The translations under genes and the position numbers were made by a program. Source: Collinsella sp. MSK.8.10 (GTDB lineage: Bacteria; Actinomycetota; Coriobacteriia; Coriobacteriales; Coriobacteriaceae). From it: a stretch of 64,000 nucleotides of DNA. The stretch covers positions 558,001-622,000 of the forward strand of contig NZ_JAHPYF010000001.1 of NCBI RefSeq assembly GCF_019041915.1, read 5' to 3'. Shown one piece after another: positions 1-8,656 of the stretch (position 1 is its first letter; every line of letters starts with the position of its first letter). The notes under the pieces are model-generated. The model searched no databases. It was not told the DNA's origin and was given only the letters and a program-made list of their open reading frames with translations.

Positions 1-1572
1 TTTTTGAACAGCTTCTTCCAGACCGGCCTCAAAAATCTTATCGACCTGGCCGTAATCGACCGTGCCGATGTGACACCCTCGACCGTCGCACCCGATTCCA
101 TGCTGGGCCAGAGCCTGCGCGACCGCTACACCAAGGTCGACGAGGTTCCCTTCGATTTCTCGCGCCGTCGCCTGAGCGTAGTTGTCGCCGACGCCCAAGG
201 CAAAACCCAGATGGTTACCAAGGGCGCCGCCGAGGAAATGCTCGAGATCTGCTCCTTTGTCGAGATCGATGGCATCGCTCAGCCGCTCACCGACGAGAAG
301 CTCGCCCAGATTCGCAAGCAGATCGCCGGACTTAACGCCGAGGGCCTACGCGTAATTGCCGTGGCGCAGAAGACCAATCCGCGCTGCGTGGGCGAGTTTG
401 GCATCGCCGACGAGTGCGACATGGTGCTGATGGGCTTTTTGGCCTTCCTCGATCCGCCCAAAGCAAGTGCCGCGGGCGCCGTCGCCACCCTCGAGGCCAA
501 GGGCGTGGCGGTCAAGGTCCTAACCGGCGACAACGACCGCGTCGCCGCCACCGTCTGCGAGCAGATTGGTATCGATGCGAGCAACGTCTTGCTCGGCTCC
601 GAGATCGATGCGCTCGATGACGCCGAACTTGCCGAGCGCGCCGAGAAAACCCACCTCTTCGCCAAGCTCTCGCCGCTGCAGAAGGCGCGCCTGGTACGTG
701 TCATGCGCGAGATGCTCGGCCACACCGTGGGCTTTATGGTCGACGGCATCAACGACGCCGCCGCCATGCGTGCGAGCGATTGCGGCATCTCGGTCGATTC
801 GGCCGTCGACATTGCCAAGGAATCCGCCGATATCATCTTGCTTCAGAAGGACCTGGGCGTGCTCGAGCGCGGCATCATCGAAGGCCGCCGCACTTACGGC
901 AACCTGCTCAAGTACCTCAAGACCACGGTGAGCTCCAACTTTGGCAATGTGCTGTCCGTGACCGTCGCGAGCCTGTTCTTGCCGTTTTTGCCCATGAGCG
1001 CCCTGCAGCTGGTTCTGCTGTCGCTGGTCTACGAGATCGTGTGCATCGCACTGCCGTGGGACACCGTCGATGACGCCTGGACTGCCCGCCCGCGTGCCTG
1101 GGACGCCGCGTCCATCAAGGGCTTTATGCTCGAGCTGGGCCCCGTGAGCTCGCTGTTTGACATCGTGACCTTCGCCGCGCTCTTCTTTGTCGTGTGCCCC
1201 GCCGCCGTGGACGCAAGCTGGTCCGAGCTTGCCGCCGCGGGCGACGTCGCGGGTATGGCGACCTTTGCTGCGCTCTTCCAGAGCGGCTGGTTTGTCGAGT
1301 CCATGTGGTCGCAGACACTCGTGGTCCACATGTTGCGCTCCCCGCATCTGCCGAGCCCGCGCGACCACGCCGCGCCCGCATTGTGCGTTCTTACCGTGCT
1401 GGGCCTGGCGCTCGTCACCTGGCTGCCGGCAAGCCCCATCGCCGATGCGCTCGGCCTCATGCCGCTGCCCACGAGCTTTTTTGGGCTGCTCATTGGCATC
1501 GTTACCGCCTATATCGCGCTCACCCAGCTGGCAAAGCGCCGCTACATTGCCCGCCACGGCGAGCTGCTGTAG
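1..1572 (+). CDS. mgtA: Mg2+-translocating P-type ATPase, C-terminal part (5' end outside window)
   Basis: Imports Mg2+ across the cytoplasmic membrane at the cost of ATP. The reading frame is open to the first base, so the gene begins upstream and the phosphorylation loop (DKTGT) is not in view. Seen here are the nucleotide-binding segment (TKGAAEEML), the TGDN motif, the hinge motif and about six C-terminal membrane helices. The stretch SSNFGNVLSVTVASLFLPFL, then the paired WD, the GPVSSLFDI helix and SGWFVESMWSQTLVVHM, follow the MgtA/MgtB subfamily closely, which is why I prefer MgtA over Ca2+ or K+ pumps. Odd: the usually invariant GDGxNDxP reads VDGINDAA, with Gly replaced by Val and Pro by Ala. 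It converges on the LuxR-type gene, with a hairpin repeat in the gap. Confidence 0.9.
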   Translation, partial: FLNSFFQTGLKNLIDLAVIDRADVTPSTVAPDSMLGQSLRDRYTKVDEVPFDFSRRRLSVVVADAQGKTQMVTKGAAEEMLEICSFVEIDGIAQPLTDEKLAQIRKQIAGLNAEGLRVIAVAQKTNPRCVGEFGIADECDMVLMGFLAFLDPPKASAAGAVATLEAKGVAVKVLTGDNDRVAATVCEQIGIDASNVLLGSEIDALDDAELAERAEKTHLFAKLSPLQKARLVRVMREMLGHTVGFMVDGINDAAAMRASDCGISVDSAVDIAKESADIILLQKDLGVLERGIIEGRRTYGNLLKYLKTTVSSNFGNVLSVTVASLFLPFLPMSALQLVLLSLVYEIVCIALPWDTVDDAWTARPRAWDAASIKGFMLELGPVSSLFDIVTFAALFFVVCPAAVDASWSELAAAGDVAGMATFAALFQSGWFVESMWSQTLVVHMLRSPHLPSPRDHAAPALCVLTVLGLALVTWLPASPIADALGLMPLPTSFFGLLIGIVTAYIALTQLAKRRYIARHGELL

Positions 1573-1648
1573 CAAGTAGACGGAAAACACCCTGCCAGCT
1601 GCCGTTGCCACTACCACAGCTGCCGCCGCCGCAGTCTATCCCCCCAGC

Positions 1649-1715
1649 AGTTGCGGTGAAATAGTTCCTGTTTAAAGCCCCGTGACTTTAATTTAGGGAC
1701 TATTCCACCGCAACT
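1649..1715. repeat. Hairpin repeat between convergent genes
   Basis: Two 20-base arms (1649-1668 and 1696-1715) pair with two mismatches around a 27-base loop. The left arm begins AGTTGCGGTG. The hairpin lies between the stop of the Mg2+ ATPase and the stop of the convergent LuxR gene, so it could end transcription from both sides, although it has no clean T run. It resembles the other palindromic spacers of this window in position, not in sequence. Confidence 0.6.
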
Positions 1716-1729
1716 AATTGGAGGATTAG

Positions 1730-3273
1730 CTAGTCCTTGGGCGTCCAGGACCAGAAGAAGTTGATAAGGGCTACACGCGAGGCGGTACCGGCCTTTTTGT
1801 TGATCGAAGAAATGTGGCGATAGAGCGTGGAGCGCGAAAGGAAGAGCGTTGTGGCGATGTCCTGAACGCTCTGGTCCGAAACGACCAAGACCTCAAGAAT
1901 ATCGCGCTCGCGCTCTGTAAGCCCAAAGGTGACGACGAAAGCATCGAGGCGCTCATCTGACGTGAGCTCCGCTGCCTCCACGGGCACGGAGTCGGAGCAC
2001 GTGGGCGCAAGATCCCCACCAAGATCATCGGTGGCAGGTGCCAGCTCGCCCCGTATCACGGCGTCATCGGCTCGTTGCCCCAACTGTCCCAGCAGCGTAA
2101 TCGCAATGCCCACAAACATCACGAGCGCCGCGCCGACCGCAGCCAGCACGTTTTGACTCGAGATGATCGCCACTGCCGGCGCCGTCACGAACATCGAGCA
2201 CACGTTGTTGACGACGCGACCCATGCACGGCCAAAAATATGACCAGCGCGCATAAAGCGAGACGGCGGCATATTTTGTGGTAAAGAACACCACAAAGAAG
2301 CCTGAGCCCAGATAAAAGATGATCGTGGCAGCAAGCTCGTTGCCGCCATTGCCATCGACGATGAGCACAAAGAACGAAAGCGTGGACAACATGGCGGCGC
2401 ATGTCATGCCGATATTCATATACGAACGACCGTGCAGGTCAAATAGGACGCCAGCGGCCAACGAGCTCACGACAAGCAGTAGGCGCGGCCAGTCACCCAA
2501 ATCAACGGCTCCGACAGCATGCAAGGTCGTGAGGCCAGCGTTGAGAGCGGCGAATACGCCGGAAAGATACACCGTCGCCACGGTCAGGCGAACTACGGCG
2601 CGGCGGAATGCCGCCTTTGCCTTGGGATCGTCTTGCCACTTGGCGCCATATTCCAAAGCATCTACCGAAAGTCCGGCAACGCTGGGTTCAAAGTTGGGAT
2701 CGGACTCGTCGCGCAGTTTGGCGCGTCGGGCACCGTGGAGCAACGCCACCTGCACGATCGCACAGACAACCAGAACAGCCTGCTGAGGAATACCGACAGG
2801 CATCACCATGTGGTTGAACACCTGTACCAGAACGCCCATGGCATAGGAAAGTGCTGCGGCGCGCGCCAAGCAAGGCGTCCGCGCAAAGCGCCGCGCAAAG
2901 TTTGCGTGAGCAGTCGATCCGCAGTAGCCCAGCGCGCAGCACGCCACCAAACCTCCGGCAATTATTACCTCAACCTGAACCGCCATAATCAACAGCAGCA
3001 ATGCCGCCACCAGCAAAACGCCCGTGACGTCACTCGTTGCGTCGATGGCATGGGAACGGTGATAATACAGAATGGGACGCACAAAAAGCCAATCACGCTC
3101 GCGCCGAGGACAAGGCTCTCATAAATAACGACCTCGTTCGGAGACACGAACTCGGCCATGCGCACATCAAAGAGATACTCGCACGCCAAAAACGTGAAGG
3201 AGAACAGCGCCAGGCATATAATCTCCCGAATGCCCCGACGCAGATATGCGGTTGTGTCTCCCATGCCCCTCAT
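1730..3273 (-). CDS. LuxR-family regulator with polytopic membrane domain, apparently frameshifted
   Basis: A membrane domain of about ten to twelve hydrophobic helices is followed by a C-terminal LuxR-type helix-turn-helix (LTERERDILEVLVVSDQSVQ onward, near the C-terminus). This architecture is common in Coriobacteriia, where such proteins act as one-component regulators; the signal cannot be read from sequence. Two frames encode it. The N-terminal frame starts at ATG 3271-3273, preceded by a purine-rich GGGGG, and carries the first two helices. The remainder runs from a GTG at 3080-3082 to 1730. They meet at a run of five A on the plus strand (3083-3087); one extra base there would join them into about 514 residues. 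This is either a sequencing error or a real, recent pseudogene. Confidence 0.75.
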
Positions 3274-3633
3274 GGTTAACCCCCGGCCGCTCAATTGTCT
3301 GGAATTCCATTTTAATAAAGAACCAATCTCAATATCGAAGCCGAGCTCGAAATGCTGCAAATTTGACCCCAGCCGTTCACATCACGCCGCGATTTTTAGC
3401 CGCATGGACCAGAAGGGACACGCGCGACCTCTAGCTCGACAAGGAGTGTCTCCAACTACCGCTCATTTAAGTACGTCCCCAATGAGTGGCCGAAGAACGT
3501 CCCCAACGACTAGTCAAAAATGGGCCATGTGTCCCAGTTGTGGAGACTCCTTGAGCCGTCTGGGTATCGCGAAGGATCGCGCACTCCCCCATCATCAAAA
3601 GTGACACACGCTACCAGTTGATGGGAGGCAGCC
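3274..3633. other. Intergenic spacer with one REP-like unit
   Basis: A 360-base gap between the divergent LuxR gene and the zinc-ribbon operon. I see no convincing gene in it. Bases 3462-3486 are one copy of a 25-base unit found three more times in the window, with self-complementary ends (CTCATT/AATGAG) around a core that reads GGGGACG on the minus strand. A half copy with the same GTCCCC core follows at about 3490-3508. A promoter for the downstream operon must lie here, but I cannot place its boxes with confidence. Confidence 0.55.
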
Positions 3634-4371
3634 ATGGGCTTCTTTGACAAGATGTTCGAGAAGAAAGAGTGCGCGATTTGCGGTACCGAGCTGGGACTTC
3701 TAGGTAAGACAAAAATCAATGAAGGCTACCTGTGCAAAGAGTGCGCCGGCAAGCTCTCCCCCTACTTTCACGGCTATCGCTCCAGCACCGCGGACGATAT
3801 CCGTGAGCAACTCGCCTACCGCGAGGCCAACGCCGAGCGCCTGTCTTCGTTCAACCCCACGCGCACGCTTTCTGCCGGGCGCACCAATATTATGCTCGAT
3901 GAGGACGCGGGCCTGCTGATCATCACTTCGCAGAGCCGCTGGCGCGACGCCAATCCCGACATCATCGAGTTCTCGCAGGTACTCGGCTGCGATATGGATA
4001 TCGACGAGCAGCGCACCGAGATCTATCGCGAGACCAAGGACGGCGAGCGCGAGAGCTACAACCCGCCGCGCTACGACCTGGATTACGACTTTAATCTGAC
4101 CATCCACGTCAACACGCCGTACTTTACCGAGATCAACCTGCGCGTGAACGACTCCACCATCGATCAGCGCGGCTCCATCGAATACCGCGAGGCCAAGCGC
4201 CAGGCAACCGAAGTCCGCGATGCGCTGGTGCAGCTGCGCCAGGAGACGCGCGACAGCGTCGTGGCCGCCAAGGCCCCCAAGACCGCGGTGACCTGCCCCT
4301 TCTGCGGAGCCACCACCATTCCCGATGCCAGCGGGCGCTGCGAATACTGCGGCGGCGCCATCGGCGCATAG
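3634..4371 (+). CDS. DUF4428-type zinc-ribbon protein
   Basis: Function unknown. The N-terminus (residues 10-70) has two CxxC pairs, ECAICGTELGLLG and YLCKECAG, followed by FHGYR and an SSTADDIREQL helix, the layout of the DUF4428 family. The middle is soluble and acidic, without membrane helices. The C-terminus has a second ribbon (CPFCGATTIPDASGRCEYCG). The ATG is preceded by GGGAGG at good spacing. It is the first gene of a co-directional set with a double-zinc-ribbon membrane protein, an SPFH protein that also ends in ribbons, and a lipoprotein. The shared zinc ribbons suggest the proteins act together, perhaps at the membrane; that is inference. Confidence 0.8.
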   Translation: MGFFDKMFEKKECAICGTELGLLGKTKINEGYLCKECAGKLSPYFHGYRSSTADDIREQLAYREANAERLSSFNPTRTLSAGRTNIMLDEDAGLLIITSQSRWRDANPDIIEFSQVLGCDMDIDEQRTEIYRETKDGERESYNPPRYDLDYDFNLTIHVNTPYFTEINLRVNDSTIDQRGSIEYREAKRQATEVRDALVQLRQETRDSVVAAKAPKTAVTCPFCGATTIPDASGRCEYCGGAIGA

Positions 4372-4395
4372 CCCCCGGCACGGAAAGGACCGATC

Positions 4396-5718
4396 ATGGC
4401 CTTCGAGAGCGTTAACTATCAGTGCCCTGCCTGCGGTGGCCCCTTGCATTTTGCAAGCGCCGAGCAAAAGCTCGTCTGCGACTACTGTGACTCGCGCTTT
4501 GAAGTCGAAGAAGTCGAGGCCCTCTATCGCGAGCGCCAGGACAAGGCCGATGCCAAAGCCGATGCGGCAGCCGCAACGCCCAAGCCCGCGACCGACGCTG
4601 CGGTGCAGGAGCTCGCCCAAAACGCCGGCTATATCTGCTCGTCGTGCGGCGCCGAGCTAATCTCGGATGGCACCGTCGCCGTTACCACCTGCCCGTACTG
4701 CGGCAACCCCGCCGTGGCACCCGGCCAGCTCTCGGGCGACTTCTCGCCCGACCTGGTAATTCCGTTTAAGCTCGGCCGCGACGACGTTATGGCCGCGCTC
4801 AAAGAGCACTACAAGGGCAAGATCCTGCTGCCCAAGAGCTTTGTCACCGGCAACCACATCGACGAAGTCCAAGGCGTTTACGTGCCGTTTTGGCTTTACG
4901 GCGCCCGCGTGGACGGCGAAGTGTGCTTCGATGCGACCAACGAGACCGTGACCGAGGAATCCGACCGCACCGTCACGACCACCGACCACTACGACGCCTA
5001 CCGCAAGGGAAACATCTCGTTTAAGCGCGTGCCCGTCGACGGATCGTCCAAGATGCCCGACGGCCACATGGACGCCATCGAGCCGTTTGACTACGATGCC
5101 CTGCGCCCGTTTTCGGTCGCGTATATGCCCGGCTACATCGCCAACCGCTACGACGAGGACTGCGAAACCTGCAAGGCGCGCGCCGAACGCCGCATGGAGG
5201 AAAGCACGATCTCGGCCCTGCGCGAAACCGTCGTCGACGAATATGACGATGCCACGGTCGAAAGCAAGCAGCTCGACTACACCTGGGAAGACAGCGACTA
5301 TGCCCTGTTCCCCGTGTGGATGCTTTCCACCTCGTGGAACGGCAAGAGCTACCTGTTTGCCATGAACGGCCAAACCGGCCGTATGGTCGGCGAGCTTCCT
5401 TGCTCCAAGCCCAAGCTCGCTATCGCCTCGGCGCTGTTCTTTGTGATCGGATTTGTCCTCTCCCAGATCCTCTTCATGGGTGAGAACGCCTTCGATCCGG
5501 ATTACCTCACCTTTGATATCGAGGGCATCCTCATCAACATCGTCGCGCCGCTGATCATCGTGGTCATCGCAGACGTGCTGCTGGTGGGCCAGCTCAAGAC
5601 GGCCAACGAGGCCACCCACGCCGATTGCTACTGTGGCGAGCTCGACCTGACCGAGAAGCACGACACCTTCAGCCACACCGAGACCACCGTTGTCATGAAG
5701 GACGACAAGGACGATTAA
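4396..5718 (+). CDS. Zinc-ribbon membrane protein (TFIIB-type ribbon family)
   Basis: Residues 9-40 form a TFIIB-like ribbon (CPACGG then CDYC), followed by an alanine-rich linker and a second ribbon at about 75-100 (CSSCGAEL then CPYCGNPA). A conserved soluble domain follows, beginning VIPFKLGRDDV and containing the PFWLYGA segment typical of this uncharacterised family. Two membrane helices lie near residues 335-390, and the tail is charged. A CETC motif sits in the middle. It starts 24 bases after the DUF4428 gene with a GGAAAGGA ribosome-binding region and is followed 48 bases later by the SPFH gene, so the three are probably co-transcribed. No enzymatic motif is visible; I read it as a membrane-anchored scaffold or sensor. 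Confidence 0.8.
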   Translation: MAFESVNYQCPACGGPLHFASAEQKLVCDYCDSRFEVEEVEALYRERQDKADAKADAAAATPKPATDAAVQELAQNAGYICSSCGAELISDGTVAVTTCPYCGNPAVAPGQLSGDFSPDLVIPFKLGRDDVMAALKEHYKGKILLPKSFVTGNHIDEVQGVYVPFWLYGARVDGEVCFDATNETVTEESDRTVTTTDHYDAYRKGNISFKRVPVDGSSKMPDGHMDAIEPFDYDALRPFSVAYMPGYIANRYDEDCETCKARAERRMEESTISALRETVVDEYDDATVESKQLDYTWEDSDYALFPVWMLSTSWNGKSYLFAMNGQTGRMVGELPCSKPKLAIASALFFVIGFVLSQILFMGENAFDPDYLTFDIEGILINIVAPLIIVVIADVLLVGQLKTANEATHADCYCGELDLTEKHDTFSHTETTVVMKDDKDD

Positions 5719-5766
5719 CCATCCTGACCAATACCACCCGGCCTTTGACGAGAAAGGGAGATCACC

Positions 5767-7002
5767 ATGGGACTCTTGAAAGCTGGATTGGGTGCTGCCG
5801 GCGGCGTCATGGCCGACCAGTGGAAGGAATTTATCTACTGCGAATCGATGCCCGCTGACGTCTTGGCCTGCAAGGGCAGCAAGCGCACCGGCGGCCGCAG
5901 CTCCAACACGCGCGGCGAGGACAACGTCATCTCCAACGGCTCGGTCATCGCCGTCAACGACGGCCAGGGCATGCTCGTGGTGCAAAACGGCAAGATCATC
6001 GAAGTCGCGCTGGAGCCCGGTGAGTTCGTCTTTGACACCGGCAGCGAGCCGAGCGTCTTTAGCGGCAACCTGGGCGACTCCATCAAGGAGACCTTCGCCA
6101 ATATCGGCAGCCGCTTTACCTTTGGCGGCGACGCGGGCAAGGACCAGCGCGTCTACTTCATCAACACCAAGGAGATCATCGGCAACAAGTACGGCACCGC
6201 CTCTCCCGTGCCCTTCCGCGTAGTCGACAACAATATCGGTCTGGATGTCGACATCTCCGTTCGCTGCAACGGCGAGTATTCGTACCGTATCACCAACCCG
6301 CTGCTGTTCTACACCAATGTGTGCGGCAACGTGACCGATAGCTATACGCGCGACAAGATCGACAGCCAGCTTAAGTCCGAGCTGCTCACCGCCCTGCAGC
6401 CCGCCTTTGCCAAGATCTCGGAGATGGGCATCCGCTACAGCGCCATCCCCGGCCACACCACCGAGCTCGCCCGCGCGCTCAACGAGGTCCTCTCTGCCGA
6501 CTGGCGTGACCTGCGCGGCGTTGAGATCGTAAGCTTTGGCGTCAACTCCATCGCCGCCTCGCAAGAAGACGAGCAGATGATCAAGGACCTGCAGAAAGCC
6601 GCGGTCATGCGCGATCCCACCATGGCGGCAGCCAACATCGCCAGCGCCCAGAGCGATGCGATGCGCGCGGCAGCCGCCAACCCCAACGGCGCGATGGCAG
6701 GCTTTATGGGCATGGGCATGGCAGGTGGCATGGGCGGCATGAACGCTAGCCAGCTGTTCGCCGCCGGTCAGGCACAGCAACAGGCTGCCCCGCAGCCGGC
6801 TCCGGCACCCGCCCCGGCTCCTGTCGCCGCACCTGCGGCCGGCACGTGGACCTGCAGCTGCGGCGCCACCAACACCGGCAAGTTCTGCTCCGAGTGCGGT
6901 AGTCCCGCACCCGCCCCGGCACCGGCCAAGTGGTTCTGCCCCAACTGCGGCAGCGAAAACGGCGGCAAGTTCTGCAGCAACTGCGGAACGCCCAGGCCCT
7001 AG
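5767..7002 (+). CDS. SPFH/Band 7 domain protein with C-terminal zinc ribbons (YdjI-like)
   Basis: The first 20 residues (MGLLKAGLGAAGGVMADQWK) and the following SPFH domain, to about residue 270, match the YdjI/'virion core protein' branch of the SPFH superfamily. There is no true transmembrane helix, so membrane contact would be peripheral. Next come a Gly/Met-rich stretch (GFMGMGMAGGMGGMN), a Gln/Ala/Pro linker and two zinc ribbons (WTCSCGATN...FCSECG and WFCPNCGSEN...FCSNCG). SPFH proteins form membrane-associated oligomers; the Bacillus YdjI relative is linked to PspA-type envelope stress. The start is supported by GAAAGGGAG upstream. Adjacent zinc-ribbon genes suggest one complex. Confidence 0.85.
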   Translation: MGLLKAGLGAAGGVMADQWKEFIYCESMPADVLACKGSKRTGGRSSNTRGEDNVISNGSVIAVNDGQGMLVVQNGKIIEVALEPGEFVFDTGSEPSVFSGNLGDSIKETFANIGSRFTFGGDAGKDQRVYFINTKEIIGNKYGTASPVPFRVVDNNIGLDVDISVRCNGEYSYRITNPLLFYTNVCGNVTDSYTRDKIDSQLKSELLTALQPAFAKISEMGIRYSAIPGHTTELARALNEVLSADWRDLRGVEIVSFGVNSIAASQEDEQMIKDLQKAAVMRDPTMAAANIASAQSDAMRAAAANPNGAMAGFMGMGMAGGMGGMNASQLFAAGQAQQQAAPQPAPAPAPAPVAAPAAGTWTCSCGATNTGKFCSECGSPAPAPAPAKWFCPNCGSENGGKFCSNCGTPRP

Positions 7003-7083
7003 CCCCTCTATCCGGTAATTGGCGGGGAGGTCCGCCACCCCCGCATTTGCTTCTATGGGTTTCGTTCGATAAAGGAGGACACC

Positions 7084-7926
7084 ATGAAGACAACGTTCAA
7101 AAAGTCCGCACTCGCATTTCTGACATGCGTCCTGGCGCTCGCCTTTGCCCTGACGGGCTGCAGCGGCGGCGGCAAAGACCCCAAGGCCAACTTCGTCGGC
7201 AGCTGGGAACTCTCGGGTGGAACCGTGGATGGCGAAGAGCTAACCGATGAGTACATGAAGATGCTCGAGGATTGGGGTGTCCACTGCGTCCTGATTCTCG
7301 ATGAGGACGGTACAGGTGCCCTCGACCTGTTCCTTGAAGTCGTCGACCTTAAATGGGAGGCAAAGGACGCCACCACCGTAACCCTCACCGCCGAAGACGA
7401 GTCGTATGACATGAAGCTCAAGGACGGCAAACTCATCCTCGAAGAAGATGACGGAAATCTTGTCTTTACCAAGTCCGACAAGGACCTGTCCGGCACGGTG
7501 AAGAAGGATCGCGAGGCGGCCGAGAAGGAAGAGGAGATCGATGAGGCCGTCGAAGACGACGATGTCCAGAACGTCGAAATCTCCCCCGCCGTCACCGTCG
7601 CCGATGACGATCTGTGCACCATCACCATCACCGAGAAGTTCAAGGACGACTGGGGCGATATCGGCTTTGTCGTCAACATCACCAACAAGAGCGACAAGGA
7701 CCTGACCTTCTACGCTCCTTCCGGCAAGACCAACGTCAACGGCACCATGAAGGAACCCTGGTTCTCGGCTCACCTGATGCCCGGCACCAACGCCACCGAG
7801 GAGTTCACGTTCTCGAGCGGCGAGCTTGACAGCCTTGACGACCTGGTCAACACGACCATCGGCATCGACGCCTACCTGACCGATTCCTACGAGGACGTCG
7901 CTTCCTACACCGCGACCATCGCGTAG
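7084..7926 (+). CDS. Putative lipoprotein
   Basis: A type II signal peptide is clear: positive N-terminus (MKTTFKKS), hydrophobic core, then LTGC with the lipidated Cys at residue 23, followed by a Ser/Gly spacer. The mature part is acidic (D/E-rich around residues 110-160) and ends in a domain that looks like an immunoglobulin-like beta fold of the DUF4352/DUF5105 kind (TITEKFKDDWGDIGFVVNIT). I do not recognise a specific family. AAAGGAGG precedes the ATG at ideal spacing. The gene closes the zinc-ribbon/SPFH set and ends in a strong terminator, so it may be the extracytoplasmic member of that system, or an unrelated gene with its own promoter in the 81-base gap. Confidence 0.8.
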   Translation: MKTTFKKSALAFLTCVLALAFALTGCSGGGKDPKANFVGSWELSGGTVDGEELTDEYMKMLEDWGVHCVLILDEDGTGALDLFLEVVDLKWEAKDATTVTLTAEDESYDMKLKDGKLILEEDDGNLVFTKSDKDLSGTVKKDREAAEKEEEIDEAVEDDDVQNVEISPAVTVADDDLCTITITEKFKDDWGDIGFVVNITNKSDKDLTFYAPSGKTNVNGTMKEPWFSAHLMPGTNATEEFTFSSGELDSLDDLVNTTIGIDAYLTDSYEDVASYTATIA

Positions 7927-7976
7927 CGACAGACACCGACAGCCGCGGATTGGCGGACATATCCGCGCACACCAGG

Positions 7977-8015
7977 CGGGGCCGCAGGAGTTGATCCTGC
8001 GGCCCCGTCGTTTTT
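7977..8015. terminator. Bidirectional intrinsic terminator
   Basis: A perfect 13-bp stem (7977-7989 with 7995-8007) and 5-base loop is followed by TCG and five T on the plus strand. It sits between the lipoprotein stop and the convergent response-regulator stop. Confidence 0.9.
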
Positions 8016-8035
8016 ATGCCGATGCGCGACGAGCT

Positions 8036-8656
8036 TTAGCGCTCCATGTTGGGAACGATGCTGCCCTCGGTCACCGCGTGCACGGCCAGGCGCATGATGT
8101 TGTCGTAGCCGGTCTTGCTCAGGATCTCCGAGATGCGACGCTTGATGGTGCCCTCGCTCATAAACAGCTCGGCCGCGATCTCGCGACGGCTTTTGCCCTC
8201 GCAGGCAAGGCGCAAGATCGACAGCTCGACATCGTCGAGGGCCGCCGTGCCCGAGAAGATGCTCTCGGGCGGCTTGGGAAACGTGCAGTAACCCGCCAGC
8301 GTGGAGCGCATCACGGCGAAAAGCTCGTCGATACCGACGTTCTTGTACACAAAGCTGTCGACGCCCGCCTCGCGTGCCTGGTCCACAAATGTGATCTCGG
8401 GCATACCCGTCATGATAATGACGCGGCACTCGGGCAGTTGTTCTTTGATGTGCGCCGCCGCCACGATGCCGTTGGAATCGTGCTCGGTGCACACATCCAT
8501 CAGTATCATGTCCGGGCGCTCCTTGAGCGCGACACCCAAGGCCTCGGAGGCATCGGCGATCGCGGCGACGACGGTCATATCGGGCTGGTCACCGACGGAG
8601 CGCGCGAGGCTCTCGCGCAGGATGGCCTGGTCTTCGACGATTAACACGCGAATCAT
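8036..8656 (-). CDS. NarL/LuxR-type response regulator
   Basis: N-terminal receiver domain with the acidic pair (VEDQ), phospho-acceptor Asp in ILMDVCTEHDSNG, Thr in IIMTG and Lys in SFVYKN, then a LuxR-type DNA-binding domain (LSILRLACEGKSRREIAAEL onward). Its ATG overlaps the stop of the upstream histidine kinase in an ATGA, so translation is coupled and this kinase is its natural partner. It is the last gene of a three-gene signalling operon. The regulon is not evident; adjacent promoters may include its own. Length is normal for the family at 206 residues. Confidence 0.9.
   Translation of the reverse strand: MIRVLIVEDQAILRESLARSVGDQPDMTVVAAIADASEALGVALKERPDMILMDVCTEHDSNGIVAAAHIKEQLPECRVIIMTGMPEITFVDQAREAGVDSFVYKNVGIDELFAVMRSTLAGYCTFPKPPESIFSGTAALDDVELSILRLACEGKSRREIAAELFMSEGTIKRRISEILSKTGYDNIMRLAVHAVTEGSIVPNMER

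Noticed and set aside
4657..7038. A 793-codon open frame on the minus strand opposite the zinc-ribbon and SPFH genes
   Set aside because: It is a shadow of the real G+C-rich genes: low-complexity Gly/Val/Asp composition, no ribosome-binding site and no family motif.
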